From positions 18,487 to 82,486 of the forward strand of contig CAMCFJ010000008.1 of NCBI GenBank assembly GCA_945874105.1: a stretch of DNA of 64,000 bases, written 5' to 3'. The notes under the pieces are model-generated. The model was not told where the DNA came from and made no database searches. It saw nothing but the letters and a program-made list of their open reading frames with translations. The stretch is from Candidatus Nitrotoga sp. CP45 (GTDB taxonomy: Bacteria > Pseudomonadota > Gammaproteobacteria > Burkholderiales > Gallionellaceae). A program made the position numbers and the translations under genes. This document shows positions 47,680-57,435 of the stretch, one piece after another. Each line of letters begins with the position of its first letter. Positions within the stretch are counted from its first letter, which is position 1.

Positions 47680-48449
47680 ATTGTGATATCCGTCACCACC
47701 GGCACATGATCTGATGGACGCTCCAATTTTCGTAGCGTACGGTCTATTGAACAGGCAGTGCAATTCGGTACTAGCGCCTCACTCACCAAAATGTGGTCTA
47801 TGCGCATTCCCATATTGCGGCGGAAGGCCATCATGCGGTAATCCCACCAGGTATAGGATTTCTCCGGCTGCTCGAACAGGCGGAAACTATCGCGCAGTCC
47901 AAGTTGTTCGAGCGCTCTGTACGCCGCGCGCTCAGGCTCGCTCACCAGCACATTGCCTACCCATGCCTGCGGATCATGCACATCACGGTCTTCGGGTGCG
48001 ATGTTGTAATCGCCAAGCAGCACAAGTTTGGGGTAGCGAACCAACTCGTCCTTTAACCACTGTTGCAAAGCAGCCAGCCACGCCAATTTGTATTGATATT
48101 TGTCTGAATCCACGCTCTGACCGTTCGGTACATAAATGCATATCACACGCACGCCGTTGAGCGTGGCAGCAATTACACGCTTCTGCTCATCCGGAAAATT
48201 CGGCATGCCGACCATGACGTCTTCAGGCACAGTCTTGCTGATAATGGCAACACCGTTATAGGTCTTCTGCCCGCTGAACACAGCTTGATAGCCAGCTTGT
48301 TGTAGCTCTGCCAGAGGAAATTTACTATCCTCTTGCTTGGTTTCCTGCAAACACAGAACATCCGGCTGTTTAGCCGCCAGCCAGTCCAACGTATGAGGCA
48401 GACGCACCTTAAGCGAATTCACATTCCAGGTCGCAATTTTCATACGCAT
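47676..48449 (-). CDS. xthA: exodeoxyribonuclease III
   Basis: 257 residues, AP endonuclease / 3'-exonuclease of base-excision repair. Motifs: [19 protein letters not shown], the metal Glu in [15 protein letters not shown]-type [26 protein letters not shown] and the catalytic DHVPVV at the C-terminus, with [11 protein letters not shown]. Start ATG at 48449 ([12 protein letters not shown]); the second Met at 48443 is as likely. Tail-to-tail overlap with trpE. Confidence 0.96.
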   Translation of the reverse strand: MRMKIATWNVNSLKVRLPHTLDWLAAKQPDVLCLQETKQEDSKFPLAELQQAGYQAVFSGQKTYNGVAIISKTVPEDVMVGMPNFPDEQKRVIAATLNGVRVICIYVPNGQSVDSDKYQYKLAWLAALQQWLKDELVRYPKLVLLGDYNIAPEDRDVHDPQAWVGNVLVSEPERAAYRALEQLGLRDSFRLFEQPEKSYTWWDYRMMAFRRNMGMRIDHILVSEALVPNCTACSIDRTLRKLERPSDHVPVVTDITI

Positions 48450-48496
48450 GTTGTATGGGATTTTATGTGGGGTATTGTCAAGTGTATTGGCTCCTG

Positions 48497-48525
48497 CTTG
48501 GATCGGACATCCTTATCGATCCAAG
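48497..48525. terminator. 9-bp hairpin between xthA start and lipoprotein gene
   Basis: CTTGGATCG (48497-48505) and CGATCCAAG (48517-48525) with an 11-base loop. On the plus strand a pyrimidine-rich stretch follows; on the minus strand there is no T-run. It lies about 70 bp after the lipoprotein stop and may end that transcript weakly. Confidence 0.4.
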
Positions 48526-48597
48526 TGATCTCTTTCTTGTACATGAGCCTGACACGGGGGCTTGGCAGCTGAGTAACCTGCGGTCTCCTACATCGCT

Positions 48598-48843
48598 TTA
48601 CTTGGTTTGTTGCTCCACATTCTGCTTTAAATCCTCAGCGTTGTTTATCCCGATCTGCTCTACTTTTTTTGCTTTTTCAAGCGCTGTATGTTGCTGCTGG
48701 AACAATTGGGCGGGCTCGGTTTTGGGTAGGGGTGGTTTTGAAGGTTTTTCGCCGCAGGCGGTGATAGTCAGGGTTGCGGCGCCCAAAATACAGGCCAGTG
48801 TCAGGCTACCGATTTTCTTGAATGTGTTTACGATTGATCCCAT
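48598..48843 (-). CDS. small lipoprotein of unknown function
   Basis: 81 residues from the ATG at 48843, which follows a strong GGAGGT ribosome site. The signal peptide IGSLTLACILGAATLTITAC ends in a lipobox-like ITAC, so the mature protein begins at Cys30. It is short, Gln/Lys-rich and ends EDLKQNVEQQTK, probably helical. I do not recognise a family. The frame is open far upstream, but that part overlaps the next gene. It follows the DUF4124-glutaredoxin gene by 16 bp and is probably co-transcribed. Confidence 0.7.
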   Translation of the reverse strand: MGSIVNTFKKIGSLTLACILGAATLTITACGEKPSKPPLPKTEPAQLFQQQHTALEKAKKVEQIGINNAEDLKQNVEQQTK

Positions 48844-48859
48844 GACACCTCCGATTTTG

Positions 48860-49390
48860 CTAATGTTGAGCTTCAGTTTTCTCATGCTTGGTTGCTGATG
48901 GGTTAGCAGGTGGTTGCGGTTGGGATGGAGCTTGAGGATAACCTGCCGTATCCAGTCCACCGCCCCACTGCTCAGCCTGAAAACCCTTGAACCAGGTTTG
49001 TCCGACCGCGAGTGTCGGTACGCCCGCACTACCAGATAATTTTTTGAAATCCTCGAGCTCTTCTTTGGTACGCACATTTTTTTCGGTAAATGGAATGCCG
49101 CGCTTGGTAAGGAATTCGCGTGCTTGTTTGCAAGAATCGCCACAGTTCTCGGCTACATACAGGGTGACGGGAAAACTTTGTTTGGCACGACGTGTTAAGT
49201 ATGGTAAATCATTCACACCAGCTGCTTGGACAGCGCCAAATTTCATTTTATCCACTTTCGCCGCATCCTCCGCTGGGGTGTCGCCGTAATAGAACTTGCC
49301 GGATTTATCCACCCAACGGTACATCCCATCTGCCTGTGCACTGCCACACACTAACGCTATCAATCCTGCCCATACGAAACGTCTTCTCAT
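48860..49390 (-). CDS. DUF4124 - glutaredoxin-like exported protein
   Basis: 176 residues. A signal peptide (to about residue 20, SAQA) precedes a DUF4124 domain (MYRWVDKSGKFYYGDTPAED). A thioredoxin-fold glutaredoxin-like domain (about 72-145) has a C-X3-C motif (AENCGDSCKQAREFLTKRGI) and the cis-Pro region GSAGVPTLAVG. The tail is Pro/Gln-rich. The role is likely periplasmic thiol chemistry, inferred only. It lies between prlC and the small lipoprotein, all on the minus strand. Confidence 0.82.
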   Translation of the reverse strand: MRRRFVWAGLIALVCGSAQADGMYRWVDKSGKFYYGDTPAEDAAKVDKMKFGAVQAAGVNDLPYLTRRAKQSFPVTLYVAENCGDSCKQAREFLTKRGIPFTEKNVRTKEELEDFKKLSGSAGVPTLAVGQTWFKGFQAEQWGGGLDTAGYPQAPSQPQPPANPSATKHEKTEAQH

Positions 49391-49417
49391 ATTGCCTCCT
49401 GAAAATTGAACATAAAC

Positions 49418-51478
49418 TTAACTTGCCGCGATCAAACCGCTGTGGCGCAATAGCGCATCAATTGTCGGCTCACGACCTCGAAATGCCACAAAGGATTGCA
49501 TCGCATCGCGGCTGCCCCCCACCGCCAGTATCTCTTCGCGGAAGCGCAGGCCTGCCGTCAAGTTGAGTACGCCACTTTCCTCAAACACACTATATGCATC
49601 AGCGGACAATACTTCCGCCCATTTGTAGCTGTAATAGCCAGCCGCATAACCACCGGCAAAAATGTGCGAAAAACTATTAGGGAACCGGTTGAATGCGGGC
49701 GGGATAAGTACCGCCACTGTGCTACGCACTTCGTCCAGTAATTGCTGGATGGTTTGCATACCTTGTGGGTCGAAGTCGCTATGCAGTCGCATGTCGAATA
49801 AAGAAAATTCTATCTGGCGCAAGGTTTGCAAACCATTCTGGAAATTTTTCGCCGCCTGCATTTTGTCGAATAATGCGTGCGGTAATTTTTGTCCGGTATC
49901 GATATGCCTGGTCAAGTCTTGCAGTACATTCCACTCCCAGCAGAAGTTTTCCATAAACTGGCTGGGCAATTCCACTGCGTCCCATTCCACACCGTTGATG
50001 CCGGACACACCGAGGTCTTCTACCTGAGTTAGCAAATGGTGCAGGCCATGGCCGAATTCATGGAACAGGGTAATGACTTCATCGTGTGTGAAGAGCGCGC
50101 GTCTGTCTCCCACCGGTTCAGCAAAATTGCAATTGAGGTAGGCGACGGGTGTTTGGATGCCAGCTGCAATGCGGCGCCGCGTGATGGCATCATCCATCCA
50201 CGCGCCGCCGCGTTTGCTGCTGCGTGCATACAAATCGAGATAAAACTGACCCACTAAACTGCCATCACTGTCCAGAACATCGTAAAAACTTACTGTTAAA
50301 TGCCACAGCGACGCTGGCGCAGAGCGGACGGTTAGGCCATATAACGTTTTCACCAACTTGAACATGCCATCCAGCACTCTATCTTCCGGGAAATATTGCT
50401 TCACGTCCTGCTCGGAAAAAGCATAGCGCTGTTGGCGTAGATGCTCGCTGGCGTAGCTGACATCCCATGCCTGCAAATCGGTTATGTTGAGGTGCGCGCG
50501 GGCAAATTCACGCAACTCTGTCAGGTCTCGTTCGGCGAATGGTCGTGCGCGTTGCGCCAATTCACTCAGGAATTTTTGCACTTGTTGCGGCGTGCTCGCC
50601 ATCTTGGTTGCCAGCGACAACTCTGCAAAATTGGAAAATCCCAGCAGATGCGCCTCTTCGCCGCGCAGTTTTAGAATCTGCTTCATCAGCGGTGTGTTAT
50701 CCCATTCCGACTTGGCTTGATCTTCTGCTGAAGCGTTCGGCGAAAGCTCGCTGGCGCGGGTGCTGCTTGCAGTGTACATACGCTTACGCAGCGCACGGTT
50801 ATCTGCATATTGCATGAGCGGGCCGTAGGAAGGGGCTTTCAGGGTAAACAACCAACCCGTTTTGCCTTCTTCTTGCGCCGCTTCGGCAGCTACTTGACGC
50901 TCGTCTGCTGGAATGCCGGACAACTCTGCCTCGTCTTCAATCAGCCATGTGTAAGCGTTAGTGGCATCCAGAATATTATCGGAAAAACGCGAGCACAACG
51001 TGGAAAGCTCCTCTTGAATAGCGAGAAAACGTGCCTTTTGTGCTTCCGGCAATTCAGCCCCGCCTAGGCGAAAATCACGCAATTGATTTTTAATAATTTT
51101 CTGGCGTGCCGCACTCAAAGCCGCAAATTTCGCGCTGGAGTGTATGGCTTTCACCTTCTGAAACAATGCGAGATTTTGCGCCAGCTCGGCATAGTACTGG
51201 GTAATTTTTGGCAAATTGGCGTTGTATACTTCCCGCAGCGGAGCCGAGTTCATCACTGCATTCAAGTGCGAGACCTGGCCCCATGATCGAGACAACCGCT
51301 CGTTGGCATCTGCTAATGGCTGTATGAAATTGTCCCAGGTGGGGGCAGCACCATCGGTCAATAGTCGCTCGCATAGCTCACGATTTTCAGCTAAAAGTTG
51401 ATCAAGCGCCGGCGCAACGTGTTTGGAGCGGATTTCCTCAAAACGCGGTAAACCCGAAAAATCAAGTAATGGATTCAT
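49418..51478 (-). CDS. prlC: oligopeptidase A (M3 family)
   Basis: 686 residues from the ATG at 51478 (MNPLLDFSGLPRFEEIRSKH). A zinc peptidase that degrades signal peptides and short peptides in the cytosol. The zinc motif is TLFHEFGHGLHHLL with a downstream ligand Glu in ENFCWEWNVL. Also visible: YLNCNFAEPVGDRRALFTHDEV and FAGGYAAGYYSYKWAEVLSADAY. Frame starts at 51550 and 51499 are open but less like the family. Full length. Confidence 0.95.
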   Translation of the reverse strand: MNPLLDFSGLPRFEEIRSKHVAPALDQLLAENRELCERLLTDGAAPTWDNFIQPLADANERLSRSWGQVSHLNAVMNSAPLREVYNANLPKITQYYAELAQNLALFQKVKAIHSSAKFAALSAARQKIIKNQLRDFRLGGAELPEAQKARFLAIQEELSTLCSRFSDNILDATNAYTWLIEDEAELSGIPADERQVAAEAAQEEGKTGWLFTLKAPSYGPLMQYADNRALRKRMYTASSTRASELSPNASAEDQAKSEWDNTPLMKQILKLRGEEAHLLGFSNFAELSLATKMASTPQQVQKFLSELAQRARPFAERDLTELREFARAHLNITDLQAWDVSYASEHLRQQRYAFSEQDVKQYFPEDRVLDGMFKLVKTLYGLTVRSAPASLWHLTVSFYDVLDSDGSLVGQFYLDLYARSSKRGGAWMDDAITRRRIAAGIQTPVAYLNCNFAEPVGDRRALFTHDEVITLFHEFGHGLHHLLTQVEDLGVSGINGVEWDAVELPSQFMENFCWEWNVLQDLTRHIDTGQKLPHALFDKMQAAKNFQNGLQTLRQIEFSLFDMRLHSDFDPQGMQTIQQLLDEVRSTVAVLIPPAFNRFPNSFSHIFAGGYAAGYYSYKWAEVLSADAYSVFEESGVLNLTAGLRFREEILAVGGSRDAMQSFVAFRGREPTIDALLRHSGLIAAS

Positions 51479-51597
51479 ATCTTTAAAGCAACCTTTCATG
51501 TTTGGTCTGTTAACAGGCAAATTCAAGTACGGATCGTAGCAGATCAACATTAAATATTACGTTGATGTTTTCTTCGCCTTCAAGAAAGGTCGTCGCG

Positions 51598-53931
51598 CTA
51601 ACTCAAAGTAACTGCGGTTTTTGCCACCGACATGCAGCGTCCCTCCTTGAGCAGAATTTCGAATTCCTCGGCGGGGATAGGCACACTGAAAAAATAGCCC
51701 TGCATTTCGTCACAACGATGCAAGGACAGGAAGGATTTCTGCTCCTGGGTTTCGACACCCTCGGCGATTACCCTGAGTCCCAGATCATGCGCCATGGAAA
51801 TGATGATCTTGGCGATGATCGCGTCATCCCGGTTGGTGGTGACGTCGCGCACGAATGACCGGTCTATTTTAAGAAAACCAATTGGAAAATGCTTGAGGTA
51901 ATTCAGACTTGAATAGCCGATACCAAAATCGTCAATCGAGAGTTTTACTCCGATTGCCTTGAATTGATTGAGTGTAGCTATGGTCGCCTCAACATTCTGC
52001 ATGACCATGCTCTCGGTCAGCTCCAGCTCAAGATAGGAGGGATCCAGTTCAGTCTCTTGCAAAATACGGGTAACGAGTTCAACCAAATCCTGCTGCTTGA
52101 ACTGGCGCGCCGAAAGGTTGACTGCGACGCTCACTGGCTTGAGTCCGGCACGCTGCCACGCCTTATTCTGTTCGCAGGCGGTGCGCAACACCCATTCCCC
52201 GAGCGGCACTATCAGGCCAGACTCCTCGGCCACCGGGATGAACTGGGTCGGGTATAGCAAGCCTTGGACGGGATGTTGCCAGCGCACCAAAGCCTCCATG
52301 CCGGTTATTTCACCGCTAACTATATCTATTCGCGGCTGGTAATGGAGTAGAAACTCCTGGCGATTAACTGCTTGTCTCAGGTCGTTTTCCAGCGTTAGCC
52401 GCTCCAGTGCTTTGATGTTCATTTCTGAGGTGCAGAATTGGGCGTTGTTGCGTCCTTTGTTCTTGGCCAGGTACAAAGCGCCATCGGCACTCTGCAGCAG
52501 AGCTTTGGCGTCCTCGCCGTCCTTGGGGTAGAGCGCGATGCCGATACTGCATGTGACGAGTAGCTCGTGGCCTTCAATAGTGAGTGGCGTAGTCATAAGC
52601 TGGAGGATTTTCTGCGATACTATCCAGGCATCGTCTTCTGCTGTCATGCTCTCCAGAATCACCACAAACTCGTCCCCGCCCAGGCGTGCCACCGTATCTC
52701 CCTCTCGCATACAGGCGGAAAACATGGCGGCAACCTGCTTCAACAAAATATCACCGGCATGATGGCCCAGACTGTCGTTGACGTTCTTGAAATGGTCCAG
52801 GTCAATGAACAGCACTCCTAGCCTATCCCCGTGACGATGCGCGTTGGTCAGTGCCTGGGCAAGCCGATCAAGGAACAGGGTGCGGCTGGGAAGTCCGGTC
52901 AGGACATCGTGATAGGCCAAGTAATTGAGTTTTTCTTCTTTTTTGATATATTCCAGGGCATATGAAATATTTGCGGCCAGCTCGGTGAGCAGTTTTATTT
53001 CTTCCATATCGAAGAAATTTGGTTCTGAAGAATAGAAGACGAATAAGCCAACCGGCTGGTCATCTCCCATCAGGGGAAATATACCCATGGAATGGAAGCC
53101 ACGCTGTAATGCATCTATATGCCAGTGTGCTAGCTGCGGGTCTGAATTGATGTCGTTGCAGACAATGGGCGTTTTTTCCTGCAGCGCCCGCATTACCAGC
53201 AATAAAGCATCGGCCTCATTGTTCTTGATGGCCAAGGTGAGTTTGTCAAGATATCCTTCATCAAAGCCCGACCAAGCCAAGGGTGTCAGTCCTGTCCCTT
53301 TGGAGTCCACCGATCCTATCCAGGCCATCCTGAAATGGCCGTGCTCCACTGCGATACGGCAAGCTTCAGCAAATAACTCCTGCCGGTTCCGAATATGAAC
53401 AATGGCTGCATTGATGCCGCTCAAGATTGCATAGAGGCGGTTGAGTCGAATGATTTGAATCTCTGCGCGTTTGCGCTCCGCGATCTCCTCGTTTCGCCCG
53501 CGCACAGCCTGCTCGAGGAGTTGATTATGCTCGGCCAGGAAATCACTGTATTCCTTCAAGCGGAGCAGGTTGCGCACGCGCACCCATAACTCGGCACGAT
53601 CTATCGGCTTGGTAAGAAAGTCTTCTGCCCCGGCGTTCAACCCGGCCAGCTTGGAGCAGCGGTCATCCAACGCGGAGAGCATAATGATGGGAAGGTTGCG
53701 GGTGGCAGGATGGGCCTTGAGCTTGATCGCCACATCGTAGCCATTCAGGCCGGGCATCATGACATCGAGCAGAATCAAGTCCGGGGGCTGCTCCGCCACC
53801 ATCGCCAATGCCTCTTCGCCATTGTTGGCAGTGATGGTAAGGTAGCCTTCCGGTTTAAGCATGACTTCCAGCAAGCTCCTGTTTTTTGGCTCATCATCCA
53901 CAATCAGGATTGTTGCTTTATGGGGTGTCAT
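51598..53931 (-). CDS. receiver-GAF-GGDEF-EAL c-di-GMP signalling protein
   Basis: 777 residues. A receiver domain (1-125) has the phosphoacceptor in LILLDVMMPGLNGYD. A linker coiled coil (about 128-165), a GAF domain (about 180-330), GGDEF (about 340-500) with RLGGDEFVVIL and an RxxD site (REGD), and EAL (about 515-765) with MEALVRWQHP, ELTESMVMQN, DDFGIGYSSLNYLKHFP, KIDRSFV and AEGVET follow. Both catalytic domains look intact, so it may make or break c-di-GMP depending on phosphorylation. Third gene of the kinase operon. Confidence 0.93.
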   Translation of the reverse strand: MTPHKATILIVDDEPKNRSLLEVMLKPEGYLTITANNGEEALAMVAEQPPDLILLDVMMPGLNGYDVAIKLKAHPATRNLPIIMLSALDDRCSKLAGLNAGAEDFLTKPIDRAELWVRVRNLLRLKEYSDFLAEHNQLLEQAVRGRNEEIAERKRAEIQIIRLNRLYAILSGINAAIVHIRNRQELFAEACRIAVEHGHFRMAWIGSVDSKGTGLTPLAWSGFDEGYLDKLTLAIKNNEADALLLVMRALQEKTPIVCNDINSDPQLAHWHIDALQRGFHSMGIFPLMGDDQPVGLFVFYSSEPNFFDMEEIKLLTELAANISYALEYIKKEEKLNYLAYHDVLTGLPSRTLFLDRLAQALTNAHRHGDRLGVLFIDLDHFKNVNDSLGHHAGDILLKQVAAMFSACMREGDTVARLGGDEFVVILESMTAEDDAWIVSQKILQLMTTPLTIEGHELLVTCSIGIALYPKDGEDAKALLQSADGALYLAKNKGRNNAQFCTSEMNIKALERLTLENDLRQAVNRQEFLLHYQPRIDIVSGEITGMEALVRWQHPVQGLLYPTQFIPVAEESGLIVPLGEWVLRTACEQNKAWQRAGLKPVSVAVNLSARQFKQQDLVELVTRILQETELDPSYLELELTESMVMQNVEATIATLNQFKAIGVKLSIDDFGIGYSSLNYLKHFPIGFLKIDRSFVRDVTTNRDDAIIAKIIISMAHDLGLRVIAEGVETQEQKSFLSLHRCDEMQGYFFSVPIPAEEFEILLKEGRCMSVAKTAVTLS

Positions 53932-53939
53932 GGTGAATG

Positions 53940-54347
53940 TTATTCTTTGTTCGGCTCTGTTGAAGAATATAACGAATGATCACGCTTCGCCAACTGTGCC
54001 TTGATCTCTGCCAACAATTCCTGATAGCGCAACGGTTTGGTGATATATCCGTCACAACCGGCATCACGGCAGCGATCTTCATCACTTTTCATCGCCAAGG
54101 CGGTAAGTGCGATGACCGGAATGGTGTGCGTGGCAAGGTTCTGCTTGAGCAGTGCCGTGGCGACCAGGCCGTCCATGCCGGGCAACTGGATATCCATCAG
54201 GATCAAATCGGGCTGCTTAGTTTGCGCTAACGCCAAGCCAGCCTCTGCATCAATCGCGCTAAGCACGCTATAACCCGCCTTTTGCAAGAGAAGTACTGCC
54301 AATTTCATATTCACAATGTTGTCCTCGACAACCAGTATTTTCACCAT
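53940..54347 (-). CDS. single-domain response regulator
   Basis: 135 residues, one CheY/DivK-like receiver. Acidic pocket VVEDN near the start, phosphoacceptor Asp in LILMDIQLPGMDGL, switch Thr in IALTALAM and Lys in GYITKPLRYQE. No output domain. It lies 1 bp after the hybrid kinase stop and 8 bp before the next gene, so it probably carries phosphoryl groups between the two neighbours. Confidence 0.93.
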   Translation of the reverse strand: MVKILVVEDNIVNMKLAVLLLQKAGYSVLSAIDAEAGLALAQTKQPDLILMDIQLPGMDGLVATALLKQNLATHTIPVIALTALAMKSDEDRCRDAGCDGYITKPLRYQELLAEIKAQLAKRDHSLYSSTEPNKE

Positions 54348-54348
54348 G

Positions 54349-57177
54349 TCAGGGCTCCTTTCGGTTAGACATCATTGCCGACCGCACTTCGCTAAGAAAC
54401 TGGCCTTGGCTCAATACAGTCTTTTCCATGATTTTGTTAATCTGAGGATCGGGCGCGGCATAGTCCTCGATGCAGATTGGTTTGGAGGTGACGACTAAAA
54501 TCGGGATATGGGTAGTGTCAGTTCTGTTTTTAAGTACCCGAGCCACGTCAAAGCCGTTCACTTCCGGCATCAGCAGGTTGAGTATGATCAGGTCGGGCAA
54601 CAAACGGTGCGCAGCCTCAATCGCCTCACGTCCGCCATAGGCCCGTACTATTGCGTAGCCGGTATCCCGCAGATGAATGGCAATGGCTTTCACTGCATTG
54701 GGATCGTCATCCACCACCAATATGGTCAGCCGCTTTCCGGGTAGTAATGACGGATGCAGACCAATATCCATCAGCGTGCCATGCAAATCCGCATGGCTGA
54801 TTGGCTTCTGTAGTACCGCCGATGCACCCAAGGGCAGACCCAAGCTGCAATCTGCCATAGTTGACGTAATCACCATCGGAATATGAGCCAGCGCTGGAAT
54901 TTGCTTGATGCGAGTGAGAAACTCCCAGCCAATCATGTTGGGTAACAAAATGTCCAAGGTGATTAACGCCAGTGGCTGTTGCATGGCGAGATTGAATGCA
55001 GCCTCAGCGCTAACGGCGCGCAATGTTCGGATACTTAAAGATTCCAGCTGGAGGCGGATTAACGCGGCTACCCGGTCATCATCTTCTACCACCAGGGCGA
55101 GCTGCTCTCCGGAATGGCGGAGCGCCATCAAGGGTGACGAGATGACCAGATCGGCCGGATCTTTGGTCAGTGCGGCAACCACTTCCTCTACCCATAGCGG
55201 CAGCCAGACCGTGAAGCAGGTGCCCTGGCCTTGGGCGCTTTCCACAGCCACCGTGCCGCCGTGCAGTTCGACGAGACTCTTTACTATCGCCAAACCTAAT
55301 CCCGTCCCTGCAAATTTGCGCGCCAGACTGCTATCTATCTGGCTGAAAGGCTTGAACAGCCGCTCAAAATCTTCATTGGCGATGCCGATGCCGCTGTCGG
55401 TGACGCTGATTTCGATGAAATCCATAATTCCGCTGTCACTCCAAGGGAATCTCAGCCCAGCCCATTGACGGGGTAGTTGGCCGACTTGGGCGTGTGACAC
55501 GCGGCGGGCACGCAGGGTTACATCGCCGCCTTCGGGAGTAAACTTGACTGCATTAGATAGCAGGTTATAAACGATTTGCTTGACCTTGCGCATGTCTGCC
55601 TGGATATCGCCCAAGTCATCGGCGATATCCAGATTGAGGCGAATGTGCTGGGTAGCAGCTTTCTCTCTGACCATAGACAGGCTATTGGAGAGCAGCGAGG
55701 TCAGATCGATCGGCTCCAGATAAAGGGTCATTTTGCCGGCTTCCACTTTGGACAGATCCAGGATATCGTTGATCAGAGATAATTGATGCTGGCCGCTATC
55801 CAGAATGTCACCGATATAGCCACGTTGCTCGTCAGTCAGATCGCCTATCAGGCCATCCTTGAGCAATTCAGAAAAACCGACAATGGCGTTAAGCGGCGTT
55901 CTTAGTTCATGCGACATAGTAGAGAAAAACTCTGATTTCATCCGGCTGGCTGCCTCCAACTCAACGTTCCGCTGCTGCACCTGCTCATGCTTTTTCTGCT
56001 CCGCCTCTACTTGCTTGCTGGCGGTCAAATCCCTTGTCACCACAATGTGAAGCTTCCCCGTATGGAAGCGGATTTCACGCGTTTTGTATTCCAGCGGAAA
56101 ATTTGTGCCGTCCTTGCGCACGCCCACCACTTCATTGCTCAATCCAAAAGCCGTGGGTTTGTTCAACTGCTGACGTCGTTCAAGAGAACCATTATGCTGA
56201 CCTCGGCTTGGCTCCCGCATCAGCAGGCTGGCATTTTTACCAATAATCTCGTGTCCTTTGTAGCCAAAAATCTGCTCTGCGGCCGGGTTGAAGATTTCGA
56301 TCACACCGCTTTCGTTAATTGCAATGATGCCTTCATCCACGTTGTCCAGCACTGCACGGGTACGCGCTTCGCTGTCACGCACTTGGCCGATGACTTTCAC
56401 TAAGTTATCGTGTATTTCCTTCAGGGCTTGCATCAGCTGACCAATTTCATTTGTTGAGCGGACTTTGATTTGCTGTGTCAAATTGCCTGCGGCAACGCCC
56501 TGGGCAATCCTTACTACATCTTCCAGCGGCCGGGAAATGGCACGGACAAGAATAAAGCCAATCCAGATAGCCAATCCCAAGCCAATGATAGCTGTAGCGA
56601 AGACAATGTTGCGAATAACATCGTAGAGGCTCTGCATCCCTTCATATTCCTGCTTAGTCACACTTAATTGCAGCTTGCCAAGTGCCTTGATTCCTTTCCC
56701 AACTGGTTGATAGAGGGGGCGGAGATATTTCACGACAATTTGGGTCGCTTTATTTGGGTCGTTTGCCCGCAAAGCTGCGGCTGCGGGATTCAGAGCCTGG
56801 GTAACGAATTTTTTTCGGTCATCGGCAAATTGAGCCGCCAGTATCTTTTCTTCGGGCGTTAGATAGGTGGCCATGTAAGCTTCCCAGAGCTTGTCAATTT
56901 CCGTTTCATTCTTTTCCAGCTTTGCAATATTAATGCTAACTTCATCGGGCGTCGGCGCTACCAGGCTAGCCGTTATGGCGATGCGGTTTTGCAATATCAG
57001 CGATTCAATGTCCGTCAACTGATCGAGTGCAATGATGCGGTCCTCAAAAACGGTTTTCAGACTGTCTCTCGCCTTGCTCATCCCATACAGGGAAACCGAC
57101 TCAACTCCTAACAGGGTGACTGCAATGAGAAAAAAATTAACGATCAAGCGCGATTTAATGGTCAAAGTGTTAATCAT
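54349..57177 (-). CDS. hybrid sensor histidine kinase with two receivers
   Basis: 942 residues. Two membrane helices (about 12-32 and 190-212) frame a periplasmic four-helix-bundle sensor of chemoreceptor type. Next come HAMP, PAS (about 275-400, AVLDNVDEGIIAINESG), HisKA with the phosphoacceptor His in FSTMSHELRTPLNAIVGF, and HATPase (NLLSNAVKFTPEGG, DSGIGI, GTGLGLAIVKSL). The first receiver has the acceptor Asp in ALITLDILLPN. The second has Asn867 in LIILNLLMPEVNG where Asp is expected and lacks a clear KP motif, so it probably cannot be phosphorylated. It heads an operon with two further receivers. Confidence 0.93.
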   Translation of the reverse strand: MINTLTIKSRLIVNFFLIAVTLLGVESVSLYGMSKARDSLKTVFEDRIIALDQLTDIESLILQNRIAITASLVAPTPDEVSINIAKLEKNETEIDKLWEAYMATYLTPEEKILAAQFADDRKKFVTQALNPAAAALRANDPNKATQIVVKYLRPLYQPVGKGIKALGKLQLSVTKQEYEGMQSLYDVIRNIVFATAIIGLGLAIWIGFILVRAISRPLEDVVRIAQGVAAGNLTQQIKVRSTNEIGQLMQALKEIHDNLVKVIGQVRDSEARTRAVLDNVDEGIIAINESGVIEIFNPAAEQIFGYKGHEIIGKNASLLMREPSRGQHNGSLERRQQLNKPTAFGLSNEVVGVRKDGTNFPLEYKTREIRFHTGKLHIVVTRDLTASKQVEAEQKKHEQVQQRNVELEAASRMKSEFFSTMSHELRTPLNAIVGFSELLKDGLIGDLTDEQRGYIGDILDSGQHQLSLINDILDLSKVEAGKMTLYLEPIDLTSLLSNSLSMVREKAATQHIRLNLDIADDLGDIQADMRKVKQIVYNLLSNAVKFTPEGGDVTLRARRVSHAQVGQLPRQWAGLRFPWSDSGIMDFIEISVTDSGIGIANEDFERLFKPFSQIDSSLARKFAGTGLGLAIVKSLVELHGGTVAVESAQGQGTCFTVWLPLWVEEVVAALTKDPADLVISSPLMALRHSGEQLALVVEDDDRVAALIRLQLESLSIRTLRAVSAEAAFNLAMQQPLALITLDILLPNMIGWEFLTRIKQIPALAHIPMVITSTMADCSLGLPLGASAVLQKPISHADLHGTLMDIGLHPSLLPGKRLTILVVDDDPNAVKAIAIHLRDTGYAIVRAYGGREAIEAAHRLLPDLIILNLLMPEVNGFDVARVLKNRTDTTHIPILVVTSKPICIEDYAAPDPQINKIMEKTVLSQGQFLSEVRSAMMSNRKEP

Positions 57178-57435
57178 ATTTTTTCAAGGGTAATGGTGTA
57201 TGCAGCGGTGAGGCATCTGTGATACGCCTAAACGCAATGTTTCCCTATCACAATCAATTTAAATGTACAGCAGCCTGAGCGAAATGCCAGATGCTATTGG
57301 TTCAGCCAGATATAACGCTGTGAAATTTTTTAATGCCTTGCTCTGGGCGAACTTTAACTATTTCAGAAAAGCCAGTTATTGAAATGACAACTTAAATCTA
57401 CAGATCGCCGCACAACCAAGGTTATTGACAGCCTT

